Assembly (NCBI RefSeq): GCF_029626265.1
Contig: NZ_JARUBN010000001.1
Location: 6,761,001-6,825,000 of the forward strand
DNA from: Micromonospora sp. WMMD1102
GTDB taxonomy: Bacteria; Actinomycetota; Actinomycetes; Mycobacteriales; Micromonosporaceae
DNA: 64,000 bases
Direction of reading: 5' to 3'
A program made the position numbers and the translations under genes. Below the pieces are notes generated by a model, which saw nothing but the letters and a program-made list of their open reading frames with translations, did no database searches and was not told the DNA's origin. The first letter of the stretch is position 1, and each line of letters opens with the position of its first letter. Positions 41,059 through 49,722 of the stretch are shown here, piece after piece.

Positions 41059-43835
41059 GGCAAAGCGAGATCACTCGATGGGCGTGGCTGGGCCGCACCT
41101 CCACAGACGATCTCCAGGACCCCACGCTGTCCCTACCTCGGCAGTTGGGCAACTCCACCGTCGCTCTTCCGCCGGGTGGGATGATCGTCGCCCACTTCTA
41201 CGATGTCGAGTCCGGTCGAATGGATCTCGATCGCCGAGGGTTCGGCCACGCCCACGAGCAGTTCGACATCCCCATCCCGCGCGATGGCGGCATCCAGGAC
41301 CTACTCGCAGAAGCGAATCGGCCCGGCCGCCGGTTCGACGGCGTCATCTGCGAGTCCATCGACCGCGTCGCGCGACGTACCTACTACGGCACCAAGATCG
41401 AACACGAGCTGGAACGGGTCGGCGTGCTGCTCGCCGCTGCCGACGAGCCCATGCACGCCGGACGCAAGCGAGCCACCGCCATCCTCACGCGCCGCGTCAA
41501 GCAGGGTGTCGCCGAGTGGTACGCCTTGGAAGCGATGGAGAAGTCCTGGGACGGCTTCAAGGAACACACCGAGCAGGGCTTCAACATCGGCCGCCCGCCG
41601 TACGGCTACCAGGCCGAGAAGATTCCCCACCCGGTGCCGGCTCGCCGCGAGCAGGGCAAGACCAAGACTCGCCTGATCCTGGACGCCATCCGCGCCACCG
41701 TGGTCCGCTACATCTACGACCTGTACCTCTATAGCGGGCTGGGACTCCAGCAGATCCGCGACCGGCTCAACGCCAACCCCGATCTGTTCCCCGCCCCGAC
41801 GCCGCCCGATCCCAAGCGGGCTCTCGGCAGGTGGTCGATCTCCAGCGTGTGGGAAATCCTCCGCAACCCCAAGTACACCGGCTACATGGTGTGGAACCGA
41901 CGCGGCCGGAAGAGCGCGGGAAACCGGCTCAACCCGCCCAGCGAGTGGATCTGGTCCCCCGAGCCGACCCACGAACCGATCGTGAGCAAGGACGAGTACC
42001 ACGCCGTGGCCGCTCGCGCGGCGGCCAACGAAGGCTCTCGCCGCCCAGCACTCAGCGGCGAAGAACAGTCCCAGCAACGAAAGCCCCGCGCCGACTACCT
42101 CTACCGAGGCCGGCTGCGCTGCGGCATCTGCGACCTCCGCATGACCGGCAACATCCGCCGCCGCTCCGGCCGCCGCTACTACTTCTGCTACCCCGGCAAG
42201 ACACGCTCGACCAACATCCCCGCCGAACATCCACCCACCATCTACCTGGCAGAGGAACCCCTCCACGAAGCCATCGCCACATGGCTGACCTACACGATCT
42301 TCGGTAAGGACCGCCTCACCTACTGGCGCGAATGCTTCGACGCAGCCGACGACGACCAGAACAACGGCCGCGCCCCGGCAGCCACTCGACTAGCAGAGAT
42401 CAACAACGACATCGCCGACCTCAACCGGCGATTCCGCCGCCAGGTACTCAACCTGGAAGCCGACGACATCACGCCTGCGGCGAGACGCCAAATCGCCACC
42501 CGCATCGGCGAACTCGAAGACATGATCGCTCGCCGGCAGGCCGAGGCCGATCAGGCCGAAGCCGAGATCGCAACCGCGCCACCCGACCTCGACGAAATCA
42601 CGGCAGCGCTAAACCGGCTTCCCGAACTGGCCGACACCCTCATCGGACGGCCGCCCGAGGATCTCCACGCGCTATACGAGGCGTTGAACGTCCAGGTGCG
42701 GTACCACCCAGAGGATCGAGTCGCCGACGTAGAGATCACCTTGGCCGACGCGCCGGGGCTAGAACTTCCGCTACCAGCGCCCGCCGACCTACCGCAACCG
42801 GCGTCGCATATCCGTTCGGTGCCCCCGGCAGGATTCGAACCTGCGACACACGGTTTAGGAATTCTGAATCACATCGAGCCGACAGCACCTCTGCCTGGCG
42901 CTGCGCTGGCCGGGGCCGGAGTGCGGGAACCCTGGTTAGCCGTCGTTGCCCGTCAGCTACCGCACAAACGGGCACGCGAGGGGCACGAAGGCAGGAGGTT
43001 GGACCCTGGTCGGATCGAGCGGGCGCGGCCTCCCTATCATGAGAACATGACGGAGGAGTCGTCCGAAGTTTCCCCAAAGTTGTGTTTTGTCATAGCCCCA
43101 ATAGGAGCTGCGGCCAGCGAAACTAGGAAGCGGAGCGATAAGATACTTCGACATGTCATACGACCAGTAGTGGAAGAACTCGGATACCGTGCCGACAGAG
43201 CCGACGATATAGATCACTCCGGGATGATTACTAGTCAGATCATCAACCGGATCGCGACAGATGACCTAGTGGTCGCCGATCTTACGGATCTAAATCCCAA
43301 CGTCTTTTACGAGCTGGCCCTCAGGCACGCTCTCCGTAAACCTTTCGTGCAGCTGGCAGAGGGTGGACAGACCTTGCCCTTCGACGTTCAGGGTTTGCGC
43401 ACGATCTTCGTCGATCATCGCGACTTAGACAGCGTTGCGGAGGCGAAAACACAGCTGAAAGGCGCCATCACCTCCCTAGAAGCCGGCGCACCAGTGGATA
43501 CGCCCTTCTCCTTCGCCCTAGACCTTCAAGAACTCCGAGGATCCAGGGACCCAGAGGAGCAAGGCATTGCACAGATCATCGAAACCGTACAGCGACTCGA
43601 ACGCACCATACTGAGCGAGAAGACCCGCAGAGGCTTCAATCCCGTCAGCCCAGAAGACTTCGCCACACTGCGTAAGCTCGTGGAGAAAATGGCAAAAGAA
43701 GGCCGACTGACCACGGACGATGAGTCGGACTTGGTGTTCGCGCAGGGCACTACTAAATCCTTCGGCCACTGGACGTTAAAAGTCGTGAGGCCCAACAAAG
43801 TGACCGGAGCCCCTGATGACGAGGCCCCCTTCTAG
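41055..43835 (+). CDS. large serine recombinase, 3' end fused in frame to the AICE
   Basis: Catalytic domain with Ser16 in LGRTSTDDLQDPTLSLPRQL, a recombinase domain (FNIGRPPYGYQAEK, then SVWEILRNPKYTGYMVWNRR), a zinc ribbon (CGICDLRMTG, then YYFCYPG) and a coiled-coil region (NDIADLNRRFRRQVLNLEAD). The recombinase proper is about 590 aa. From 42818 the frame runs through the 44-bp tRNA-derived repeat (PPAGFEPATHGLG) into AICE DNA and joins the gene at 43047, giving a 926-codon open frame. Before AICE insertion the same frame would have ended at a TGA inside the tRNA gene. The fused product is an artefact of integration. Confidence 0.8.
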   Translation: MRQSEITRWAWLGRTSTDDLQDPTLSLPRQLGNSTVALPPGGMIVAHFYDVESGRMDLDRRGFGHAHEQFDIPIPRDGGIQDLLAEANRPGRRFDGVICESIDRVARRTYYGTKIEHELERVGVLLAAADEPMHAGRKRATAILTRRVKQGVAEWYALEAMEKSWDGFKEHTEQGFNIGRPPYGYQAEKIPHPVPARREQGKTKTRLILDAIRATVVRYIYDLYLYSGLGLQQIRDRLNANPDLFPAPTPPDPKRALGRWSISSVWEILRNPKYTGYMVWNRRGRKSAGNRLNPPSEWIWSPEPTHEPIVSKDEYHAVAARAAANEGSRRPALSGEEQSQQRKPRADYLYRGRLRCGICDLRMTGNIRRRSGRRYYFCYPGKTRSTNIPAEHPPTIYLAEEPLHEAIATWLTYTIFGKDRLTYWRECFDAADDDQNNGRAPAATRLAEINNDIADLNRRFRRQVLNLEADDITPAARRQIATRIGELEDMIARRQAEADQAEAEIATAPPDLDEITAALNRLPELADTLIGRPPEDLHALYEALNVQVRYHPEDRVADVEITLADAPGLELPLPAPADLPQPASHIRSVPPAGFEPATHGLGILNHIEPTAPLPGAALAGAGVREPWLAVVARQLPHKRAREGHEGRRLDPGRIERARPPYHENMTEESSEVSPKLCFVIAPIGAAASETRKRSDKILRHVIRPVVEELGYRADRADDIDHSGMITSQIINRIATDDLVVADLTDLNPNVFYELALRHALRKPFVQLAEGGQTLPFDVQGLRTIFVDHRDLDSVAEAKTQLKGAITSLEAGAPVDTPFSFALDLQELRGSRDPEEQGIAQIIETVQRLERTILSEKTRRGFNPVSPEDFATLRKLVEKMAKEGRLTTDDESDLVFAQGTTKSFGHWTLKVVRPNKVTGAPDDEAPF
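42818..42861. repeat. att repeat, left end of the AICE (displaced tRNA 3' end)
   Basis: 44 bp identical to 56330-56373, direct orientation. It contains the T arm and 3' acceptor part of tRNA-Arg but not a full tRNA. Confidence 0.92.
43047..43835 (+). CDS. FVIAPIG nucleotide-binding protein, deoxyribosyltransferase/TIR-like
   Basis: 262 aa from ATG 43047, in frame inside the fused recombinase ORF. The N-terminal domain reads LCFVIAPIGAAASETRKRSD, IDHSGMITSQIINRIATDDL, VVADLTDLNPNVFYELALRH and FDVQGLRTIFVDHRD. This is a Rossmann-like domain related by pattern to nucleoside 2-deoxyribosyltransferases and TIR-like NAD-handling proteins. The C-terminal helical part has no match. Base composition is lower in GC than the element core. 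TATCAT about 6 nt upstream of the ATG could be a -10 for a leaderless transcript. A defence role is plausible by analogy only. Confidence 0.75.
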   Translation: MTEESSEVSPKLCFVIAPIGAAASETRKRSDKILRHVIRPVVEELGYRADRADDIDHSGMITSQIINRIATDDLVVADLTDLNPNVFYELALRHALRKPFVQLAEGGQTLPFDVQGLRTIFVDHRDLDSVAEAKTQLKGAITSLEAGAPVDTPFSFALDLQELRGSRDPEEQGIAQIIETVQRLERTILSEKTRRGFNPVSPEDFATLRKLVEKMAKEGRLTTDDESDLVFAQGTTKSFGHWTLKVVRPNKVTGAPDDEAPF

Positions 43836-44414
43836 ATAGCACCCTGGATGACGACCGAACCTCTCCCATCCCGTCTGCCGTCGACCCACACCCCGTGGAG
43901 CGGGCCAGGGCCAGGGCGCCAAGGTGGAGCGCCCTGCCGGACGTACGACCTTGGCGCCCTGGCCCTGGTCTGCTCGGCTCCGCCTGGGTCGTCGGTGGAC
44001 TGGATGGCTCTCCACCATCCCGGAGCCTGAGCGCTCCCGCCGGAGGCTCCTGCTTCTGGTGAGTCCGGCCGTAGGCCGGTCCTTCTGGTTCTTTTGCCCT
44101 GTGCTGCTGATCCCGGCGGCCCGGGGCTTCGTCATGTTCCGCGCCGCCGGCGGGGCTTTACCGTCGACGCCGGGAGCGAAGCGGCAAGGCGTCGGCGGCG
44201 GGCCGGAGGCCCGGCCCCTGGTCGGCGGCGCGTGCGGCCTGCGAAGCGGGCCGCCTTGATCCCGTACAGAAAGTTCTCACATCCAGGGAGCACGTTCGTT
44301 CCAGGCGTAGTCCAAACGCAGAAGAGCGCCGTTCTCCTGCTTGATCTCGATCTCGGGGAACTCGACCTCGGGGAACTGGGCGGAACTGTCGTACCCGCGT
44401 CGGAGACTGGCGTC
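43836..44414. other. non-coding region rich in inverted repeats
   Basis: 579 nt. Besides the 21-bp inverted repeat at 43905-43968 there are many short GC palindromes between 44030 and 44250 (CCGGCCGTAGGCCGG, CGCCGCCGGCG). No credible start for the following gene lies in this part. It could be a structured RNA, a palindromic repeat or the element's single-strand origin. Confidence 0.45.
43905..43968. terminator. 21-bp perfect inverted repeat
   Basis: Arms 43905-43925 and 43948-43968 (left arm starts CCAGGGCCAGGGCGCC), 22-nt loop, 70 nt after the stop of the cargo gene. Terminator or replication hairpin. Confidence 0.65.
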
Positions 44415-45329
44415 GTGACTGAACCGTTTGATCAACCGCGGGATCTGCCGCCCTACCTCCTCCGCTACCCCAACCCCTGGGGGCTAGGACACCGCCGGAA
44501 GAAAGGGCTCGAGAACCTCCGTGCTGCGGTAACCCGATATCGCAACGGATACGGCGGGATGTCGTTCGAGGGGCTACTGGGAGCCCTCCTCCGGTTTGAG
44601 GAGCGATCGGACACTGATACAACACTTCTAGTGGACGAGATCGTCGTCCGCCTCAGCGGCTCGACAGCGGAGGCTGCGGAGCAGCTCGCCGGCGTGCTGC
44701 ATGAATTGCATCGGCGGAGTATGCCCCGCAGGCGGTGCTTGCAGTTCGATCGCGCACTACAGCGCGTCTTGTTTCTCCTACGGGGAACCGCCAGCTACGA
44801 CCTCGCCTTCGCGTGTCTCCGCAGTGAGCGGAGTCTACGACGCTGGGCGGCATATAAGTTCTACGGAATTCGGGGGCTCGATGATCAGGCACGAAGCGTG
44901 CTTGCGTTTCAAGCCATCCGAGGAGAGATCGAGGAACCGGGTACCGCCTCTGTACGGTTCTATCCAGGCTCGCTGATCGCGAAGGATGCTGCACTGGTGG
45001 CGAACCTGGATCTGGCTGTTGTACTCAAAGTCGCGCCGACAACGGAGATGCGAAAGATTGCAATCGAATTCGCAATGTCTTCGGAGTCACCAGCAACCGT
45101 CGCAGCAAAATGTGAGGACTATCCGCAGGAATTGGTTTGGGCCGTTCAGGATGGGTGCCGCTCCGAGTTTCTACCTTTCATCATGGACATGATCGACGAT
45201 TACCGGGATGACCCGTATTTGCTCCACTACCTACTCCGCTGTGTCGCCTGCATCGGCTGCCGTGACGATCTGGAGTACGCCTTGCATGTCGCGTCAGCCG
45301 TCATCGACCTAGCCGATGCCGAGCAATAG
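44415..45329 (+). CDS. hypothetical helical protein, 304 aa
   Basis: GTG 44415 chosen because a GGAG lies 9 nt upstream; the open frame goes back to 44094 through palindromic DNA. Nearly all helical with repeat-like pairs (SFEGLLGALLRFEERSDTDT, then ATVAAKCEDYPQELVWAVQD, HYLLRCVACIGCRDDLEYAL), suggesting a HEAT-like solenoid. No recognised family. AICE left-end cargo with lower GC than its neighbours. Confidence 0.6.
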   Translation: MTEPFDQPRDLPPYLLRYPNPWGLGHRRKKGLENLRAAVTRYRNGYGGMSFEGLLGALLRFEERSDTDTTLLVDEIVVRLSGSTAEAAEQLAGVLHELHRRSMPRRRCLQFDRALQRVLFLLRGTASYDLAFACLRSERSLRRWAAYKFYGIRGLDDQARSVLAFQAIRGEIEEPGTASVRFYPGSLIAKDAALVANLDLAVVLKVAPTTEMRKIAIEFAMSSESPATVAAKCEDYPQELVWAVQDGCRSEFLPFIMDMIDDYRDDPYLLHYLLRCVACIGCRDDLEYALHVASAVIDLADAEQ

Positions 45330-45540
45330 ACAATGGCGCCGTGCGCTAACTCAACGTGGAGTGCGTCACGCCGACTCAACGTCACCGATCGTAACCGGGG
45401 CCACGGCCGTGCGGTCATCAGCTGTCGTGCACGCACCGGGAAAGACAGCCAGCGCACGGGGTGTTGGCCTCCGGACCGGACCTGCACCCAGACCACTGCG
45501 ACCAGGACCAAGGTCAGCATGGGTCGAACATCATCGCCCG

Positions 45541-45804
45541 ATGGGGAACAATGAAACCGTGGCTGGTGTACCCGACAGAGATGCGGAGTGGTGGACGACA
45601 TCTGATGTCGCCGCGTACCTCGGCGTCAAGGTGGCAACTGTGACGAACTACCGGAAGCGCGGCCAGATGCCGGCCCCGGACGCGACCGTCGGCAGAACCC
45701 ACATGTGGCGGCCAACCCGGATCATCGAGTGGCACAGGCAGCGTCCCCGCCCCGGCACTGGTGGCCGACCGGCATCTGCCGACACTCGGGCGGACAGCGA
45801 CTGA
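45541..45804 (+). CDS. small HTH DNA-binding protein (AlpA/MerR-like)
   Basis: 87 aa from ATG 45541; GTG 45559 is a good alternative. A classic excisionase-type winged helix: EWWTTSDVAAYLGVKVATVT, NYRKRGQMPAPDATVGRTHM, WRPTRIIEWHRQR. It is convergent with the XRE-TPR gene (3-nt gap). May be an accessory excision or regulatory factor of the AICE. Confidence 0.7.
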   Translation: MGNNETVAGVPDRDAEWWTTSDVAAYLGVKVATVTNYRKRGQMPAPDATVGRTHMWRPTRIIEWHRQRPRPGTGGRPASADTRADSD

Positions 45805-45806
45805 GC

Positions 45807-47063
45807 CTACCGGGAGCCTGCTGCGGCACTAAGGGCCCGCAACTCGTCTAGGAAGGCAGACGCCTCGGGGTGCTCGGGGTGCCGCTCGTGTAGGAGCTGC
45901 CCCAGCTCTCGGGAGCACATCAGGAGTGAGGGTAGGGACCTGCGATCGCCGGACAGAGCTTGGCGACCGTAGGCTACTGCTTCCTCGACTTCTCCCGCAC
46001 GGGCAGCGACAACGCCGAGAGTCAGACGCGCCTCGGCGTTTCGCATGGGCTTCCGTTCGGTGCCGTCCGGGTCAGTAGAGGATCGTATGACTTCGTGAGC
46101 GTACATCCCGGCAAGCCGGTCTTCTCCGGCCAACCGGTAGCAGTCCATGGCGTAGAAGTCGAACTTTGAAGGATCGACCACGAAATGGTGGTCGGTGTCC
46201 TCCGGGTAGGGCAGCGATTCTAAAAGGGTCCGACCGCGATCGAGGGCGGTCTCGACTTGTCTGCGGTCTCCGATCCGCGCCCATGCCTTGGCTTGCTGTG
46301 CTGCTAGCTGCACAGCAACGCTCTGTCGCGGGGCCTTCGCCGCCCCTAGTTCCGCAGCGGCTATAACTCCTCGGTAATCGCCCTGTGTCAGGGCGTACCA
46401 TGCGCGCATTTCGTGCGCCCATCCGATAATCGCCGCGTTACCCGCCTCTTCACCGAGGCTTAGCGCTGCTTTGCGCGTGCTTTCCGCCTCCCTCCGCATT
46501 CCCATGTCGTACTCGACACATCCGACGAGTAAGGCTACCCAGCCGGCGAGTGTGAGCACTTCCTGGTGCTGAGAAAGCGTCAAGCGGCGGTCCATCAGTC
46601 CCGTGATACGGCGGAGCCAGGTTTTCCCTTCGATGTAAAGCTGATCCGAAGGAGCGTAGGGGTACTCACAGCAGAGTCGGTCGGCTGTGATGCGGAGAGC
46701 GTCAAGCGAAGATGACGACACGTCCGATGCGCGGATACGCGCGAGGATCTCAAGAGTTTCCATGCCGCTACCTACCAGTAGCTCCGCGTCAGCATCGGAG
46801 CTACTCCCCCGGGGGAAAAACGCTGCCGTAACAGTGCCGTAGGTCTTCGCGATCAGCGCCTTGTAGAAGCTGTCCGGCTCGGAGTTCCCCGCCTCCCACC
46901 GCTTCCAGTTGCGCAGAAGGGTGCTGTCGGACGGCAGCGGATCGCTCGCGTGCGCTCTAAGCGCCCGCACCGCGTCACCCTGGGACCAACCTCGTGCGGT
47001 TCGCTCCGAGCGAAGTCGCTGCGCCCACGCGGGCCGCGAGTCTTCCTCCAGCTCATCCGTCAT
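45807..47063 (-). CDS. XRE-type regulator with TPR-like domain, 418 aa
   Basis: The N-terminal 75 residues are an HTH (WAQRLRSERTARGWSQGDAV, then LLRNWKRWEAGNSEPDSFYK). The remainder is helical repeats (HQEVLTLAGWVALLVGCVEY, AALSLGEEAGNAAIIGWAHE, WYALTQGDYRGVIAAAELGA), typical of actinomycete XRE-TPR regulators that respond to peptides. Divergent from the transfer operon starting at 47316, so it probably controls AICE excision and transfer. Confidence 0.82.
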   Translation of the reverse strand: MTDELEEDSRPAWAQRLRSERTARGWSQGDAVRALRAHASDPLPSDSTLLRNWKRWEAGNSEPDSFYKALIAKTYGTVTAAFFPRGSSSDADAELLVGSGMETLEILARIRASDVSSSSLDALRITADRLCCEYPYAPSDQLYIEGKTWLRRITGLMDRRLTLSQHQEVLTLAGWVALLVGCVEYDMGMRREAESTRKAALSLGEEAGNAAIIGWAHEMRAWYALTQGDYRGVIAAAELGAAKAPRQSVAVQLAAQQAKAWARIGDRRQVETALDRGRTLLESLPYPEDTDHHFVVDPSKFDFYAMDCYRLAGEDRLAGMYAHEVIRSSTDPDGTERKPMRNAEARLTLGVVAARAGEVEEAVAYGRQALSGDRRSLPSLLMCSRELGQLLHERHPEHPEASAFLDELRALSAAAGSR

Positions 47064-47209
47064 ACCTCCGAGTATCCACCTTGCGGGGGTGATACGGCAG
47101 GGGACTTCGGCCTGTCACCGCAGTGACACCTGTCGCTCACCTCGATCGAGCGAGATCGTTGTCTTACCAACATCCGGTCGCCAACTGGGCGACATGGAAG
47201 GTCTGGTGA

Positions 47210-47230
47210 AGTACCAAGTGAGTTGGTACT
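47210..47230. promoter_or_regulatory. operator-like palindrome in the divergent promoter region
   Basis: AGTACCAA (47210-47217), 5-nt spacer, TTGGTACT (47223-47230). It lies between the regulator gene and the first transfer gene, 86 nt before the latter. Confidence 0.6.
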
Positions 47231-47315
47231 CTGAAGTGAGCAGCTCGCCGGACGAGGGCGAGCTCAGCCGGGCAGGCATCCAAGGTGGGTGCGCCCTAGT
47301 CGAGAGGAGTTCGTG

Positions 47316-47648
47316 ATGGGTCGTCTGCTGTTGGACACGTCGCGTGTGTCGTACGAGGTGTCGGTGAACCCGGTGCCGAAGCTGGACCAGAACGGTCAGC
47401 AGAAGTTCGACCGGGAGTCGAAGAACCCGATGTGGACGGTGCACCTGTACGCGCTGTCGGAGAACGCGGGTGAGGTCATCAACGTGACCGTGGTCGCCCC
47501 GACCATGCCGCCGGTGACCGTTCGTCAGCCGGTGGTGCCGGTGGACCTGGAGGCGCTGCCGTGGGTCAACGATCGGGACGGGAAGGTCCGCTCCGGTGTG
47601 GCGTTCCGCGCTTCGGATCTGCGGCCGATCGAGACCGCTGACCGGTAG
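47316..47648 (+). CDS. SCO3933-family regulatory protein, 110 aa
   Basis: ATG 47316 with GAGAGGAG 6 nt upstream. The sequence MGRLLLDTSRVSYEVSVNPV, ESKNPMWTVHLYALSENAGE and GVAFRASDLRPIE is the pattern of the small SCO3933-type proteins that open AICE transfer operons. Probably a regulator or single-strand-binding-like accessory; the molecular role is not established. A 16-bp palindrome follows its stop. Confidence 0.8.
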   Translation: MGRLLLDTSRVSYEVSVNPVPKLDQNGQQKFDRESKNPMWTVHLYALSENAGEVINVTVVAPTMPPVTVRQPVVPVDLEALPWVNDRDGKVRSGVAFRASDLRPIETADR

Positions 47649-47672
47649 CCGGTTCGGGTTCCTACCGGCTGT

Positions 47673-47688
47673 TGACACGTACGTGTCA
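47673..47688. promoter_or_regulatory. 16-bp palindrome, copy 1
   Basis: TGACACGTACGTGTCA, identical to copies at 50763 and 54920. It lies in the gap between the SCO3933-type gene and the membrane-protein gene. Confidence 0.75.
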
Positions 47689-47791
47689 GCCCGGGAGAGG
47701 TGGACACGGGGTCGCCGTTGATTGGCGTCGGCTGCGACCCCGCGTCCCTCATCAACAACTCCTTGCCCCCATCACGAGGAAAGGACTCGTT

Positions 47792-48730
47792 GTGCTGAAG
47801 TCTAGCCGTCGGTCCCTGTTCGGCTCGTCGAACCGTCAGGGGACTGTCACTGTCATCGAAACGCAGGTTGCCCGTTCCTACCGTCGTCGGGCGACCATCG
47901 CTTTCTTCGTCACTCTCGGGGTGGTCGGTCTGCTGGCCGGCACTGTCGCCTCGGAGTACATGCATCCGATTCTCGGGTTCATCGTCGGCGCCCTGATCGG
48001 CGCGCTCACCGCGTCTGTGGTATTCGTGCTGGTCGTGTCGTGGCCGGTGCTGCGGGTGTTCTGGCACTGGCTGCCGGAGATCCTGCTCGGCCTCGGCCTG
48101 GTCTACGGCTGGCAGGCACTCATGCAGGCCGCGAACCTGGTGGTGGCGCTGCTGGTCCTGGCCGTGCTGGTCGGTGTCCCGGCCGCTGTCGGCCCGGTCC
48201 GCCGCCGCCTCGTCGCCTGGTCGTGGTGCCTGATCGTCCGGCACCGGCTACGGATGTGCTTCGCCGCGTTCGTCGCCACGAACCGTAACGGCGTGCTGCC
48301 GCTGGTCCTGCTCGCCCGGCCGACCCCGGCCGGGGAACGGGTCTGGATCTGGCTGCGCCCCGGCCTCTCTCTGAAGGACCTGGAGGCCGAGGGGCAGGTG
48401 CACAGGTTGGCGGTCGCCTGCTGGGCGAACGAGGTCCGCGTCATGCGGGCATCGCGTAGGTACGCGGCGCTGATCCGGGTCGACATCACCCGACGTGAAC
48501 CCCTGACCGACACCGTCGTGTCGCCGCTGCCCGGCTTCATCCCCACGGATGTGCCGGCCAACGCTCCTACCTCTCCGGGCATGCCGCCTGTCGGCCTGGA
48601 CCTGCCCGACGTGCCGGACGAGCCGGTCACCGGGCCGGACGACAACCCCCGGCCGCGCAAACCGCGCAACCCCACCAACAACAGCACCGTCGCGGACCCG
48701 TCCGGGTTCGACCCCTCCGACTACGCCTAA
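47792..48730 (+). CDS. AICE membrane protein upstream of the translocase
   Basis: 312 aa from GTG 47792 (GAGGAAAGGA upstream). Membrane helices near residues 35-80 (ATIAFFVTLGVVGLLAGTVA, ILGFIVGALIGALTASVVFV) and 95-135, then a cytoplasmic domain (GVLPLVLLARPTPAGERVWI, MRASRRYAALIRVDITRREP) and an acidic Pro-rich tail. Genes of this type precede the FtsK-like transfer gene in many AICEs and may anchor the pore. Confidence 0.78.
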   Translation: MLKSSRRSLFGSSNRQGTVTVIETQVARSYRRRATIAFFVTLGVVGLLAGTVASEYMHPILGFIVGALIGALTASVVFVLVVSWPVLRVFWHWLPEILLGLGLVYGWQALMQAANLVVALLVLAVLVGVPAAVGPVRRRLVAWSWCLIVRHRLRMCFAAFVATNRNGVLPLVLLARPTPAGERVWIWLRPGLSLKDLEAEGQVHRLAVACWANEVRVMRASRRYAALIRVDITRREPLTDTVVSPLPGFIPTDVPANAPTSPGMPPVGLDLPDVPDEPVTGPDDNPRPRKPRNPTNNSTVADPSGFDPSDYA

Positions 48731-48822
48731 CCAACCTCTGCCTCTTGGAGTGCGCGGGCCGAGCACCGGCCGTCGGATGCGACCGTCCGCGCCTTCCCCA
48801 CCATCCTGCCTGGGAGTCTGCT

Positions 48823-49722
48823 ATGACCACCGACACCATCCCGCTACCACTGCGGGGTGACCCACAGCCGGACACGGTTCCGGTCGGCCCCATCATGTCG
48901 ATCTTCGATCCGGTGTTCCTCGGGATCGACGAGTTCGGTCAGCCGGTCTACCTGCCGATGATGTACCGCAACATCCTCATCGGCGGCGAACCGGGTGCCG
49001 GCAAGTCGAGCCTGCTCAACACCATCGTCGGTCACGCCGCGCTGTCCACCGATGTCCGGCTGTGTCTGCTCGACGGCAAGCAGGTCGAGCTGGGCCTGTG
49101 GAAGGACGCCGCCGACGTGTTCGTCGGCCCGAACATCGGCCACGCCATCCGCACCCTGATCCGGGTGCAGCGGGTGATGGACAACCGGTACACGTTCCTG
49201 CTGTCCCGCCGCCGCCGCAAGGTCGGCCCCAACGACCTGTTCGGTCAGATCCTCGTCGCGGTCGATGAGATCGCCTACTTCTCCGCCACCGCCGGAGACG
49301 ACAAGACACAGAAGCTGTTCGCCGCCCTGCTCCGCGACATCGTGGCCCGGGGACGCGCCGTCGGCATCATCGTCGCCGCCGCGACTCAGCGCCCGTCCTC
49401 GGACATCATTCCGCCGTCGCTGCGGGACCTGTTCGCGTGGCGGTTCGCCGGCCGCTGCACCAACGACGTGTCCTCGGACATCGTTCTCGGCCACGGCTGG
49501 TACGCCCGCGGATTCTCCGCCAACAGCATCGACCCGGACAACCAGGGTGAGGGCTTCCTCATCGCCGAGGGCGGCATGCCGAACCGGGTCAAGGCCGCGT
49601 ACATGACCGACATGGACATCATCCGCGTGGCCGACTACGCCACCTGGACCCGCCGCCGTGACCGCCTCACCACCCCACACCCGGCCGCCGTCGACCAGCA
49701 GCCTGTGGCGGTGGCGGCATGA
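48823..49722 (+). CDS. FtsK/SpoIIIE-type DNA translocase (TraB/TraSA-like)
   Basis: 299 aa from ATG 48823. Walker A GGEPGAGKSSLLN near residue 55, Walker B ILVAVDEIAYF near 145, arginine-finger region LRDIVARGRAVGIIVAAATQ and RPSSDIIPPSLRDLFAWRFA. This is the single ATPase that moves double-stranded DNA between mycelial cells in AICE-type conjugation. It lacks its own membrane part; the preceding gene may provide it. Confidence 0.92.
   Translation: MTTDTIPLPLRGDPQPDTVPVGPIMSIFDPVFLGIDEFGQPVYLPMMYRNILIGGEPGAGKSSLLNTIVGHAALSTDVRLCLLDGKQVELGLWKDAADVFVGPNIGHAIRTLIRVQRVMDNRYTFLLSRRRRKVGPNDLFGQILVAVDEIAYFSATAGDDKTQKLFAALLRDIVARGRAVGIIVAAATQRPSSDIIPPSLRDLFAWRFAGRCTNDVSSDIVLGHGWYARGFSANSIDPDNQGEGFLIAEGGMPNRVKAAYMTDMDIIRVADYATWTRRRDRLTTPHPAAVDQQPVAVAA

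Larger units (their letters stand above)
1..42817. mobile_element. T4SS-type ICE, right-hand part (left end outside window)
   Basis: The modules are typical of actinobacterial T4SS-type ICEs: DUF2637 and DUF932 proteins at the left, a conjugation operon at 21346-34756, then DNA methyltransferases and a large serine recombinase at the right. That a single element spans all of this is inference. The block 9.6-21.3 kb is full of transposases and unrelated genes and looks like later insertions. The right boundary is set at the AICE attachment repeat at 42818. The left boundary is not in the window. The serine recombinase is the obvious candidate integrase, but its own att site was not identified. 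Confidence 0.45.

Noticed and set aside
41301..42266. 321-codon minus-strand frame inside the recombinase
   Set aside because: Antisense to a well-supported catalytic gene, no start signal, no family.
42818..42861. A second tRNA gene
   Set aside because: Only the 3' part of tRNA-Arg is present; no anticodon stem or 5' acceptor, so it is the att copy.
48040..48288. Frames overlapping the AICE membrane-protein gene
   Set aside because: Arg/Pro-rich shadows of a gene with strong membrane pattern and ribosome site.
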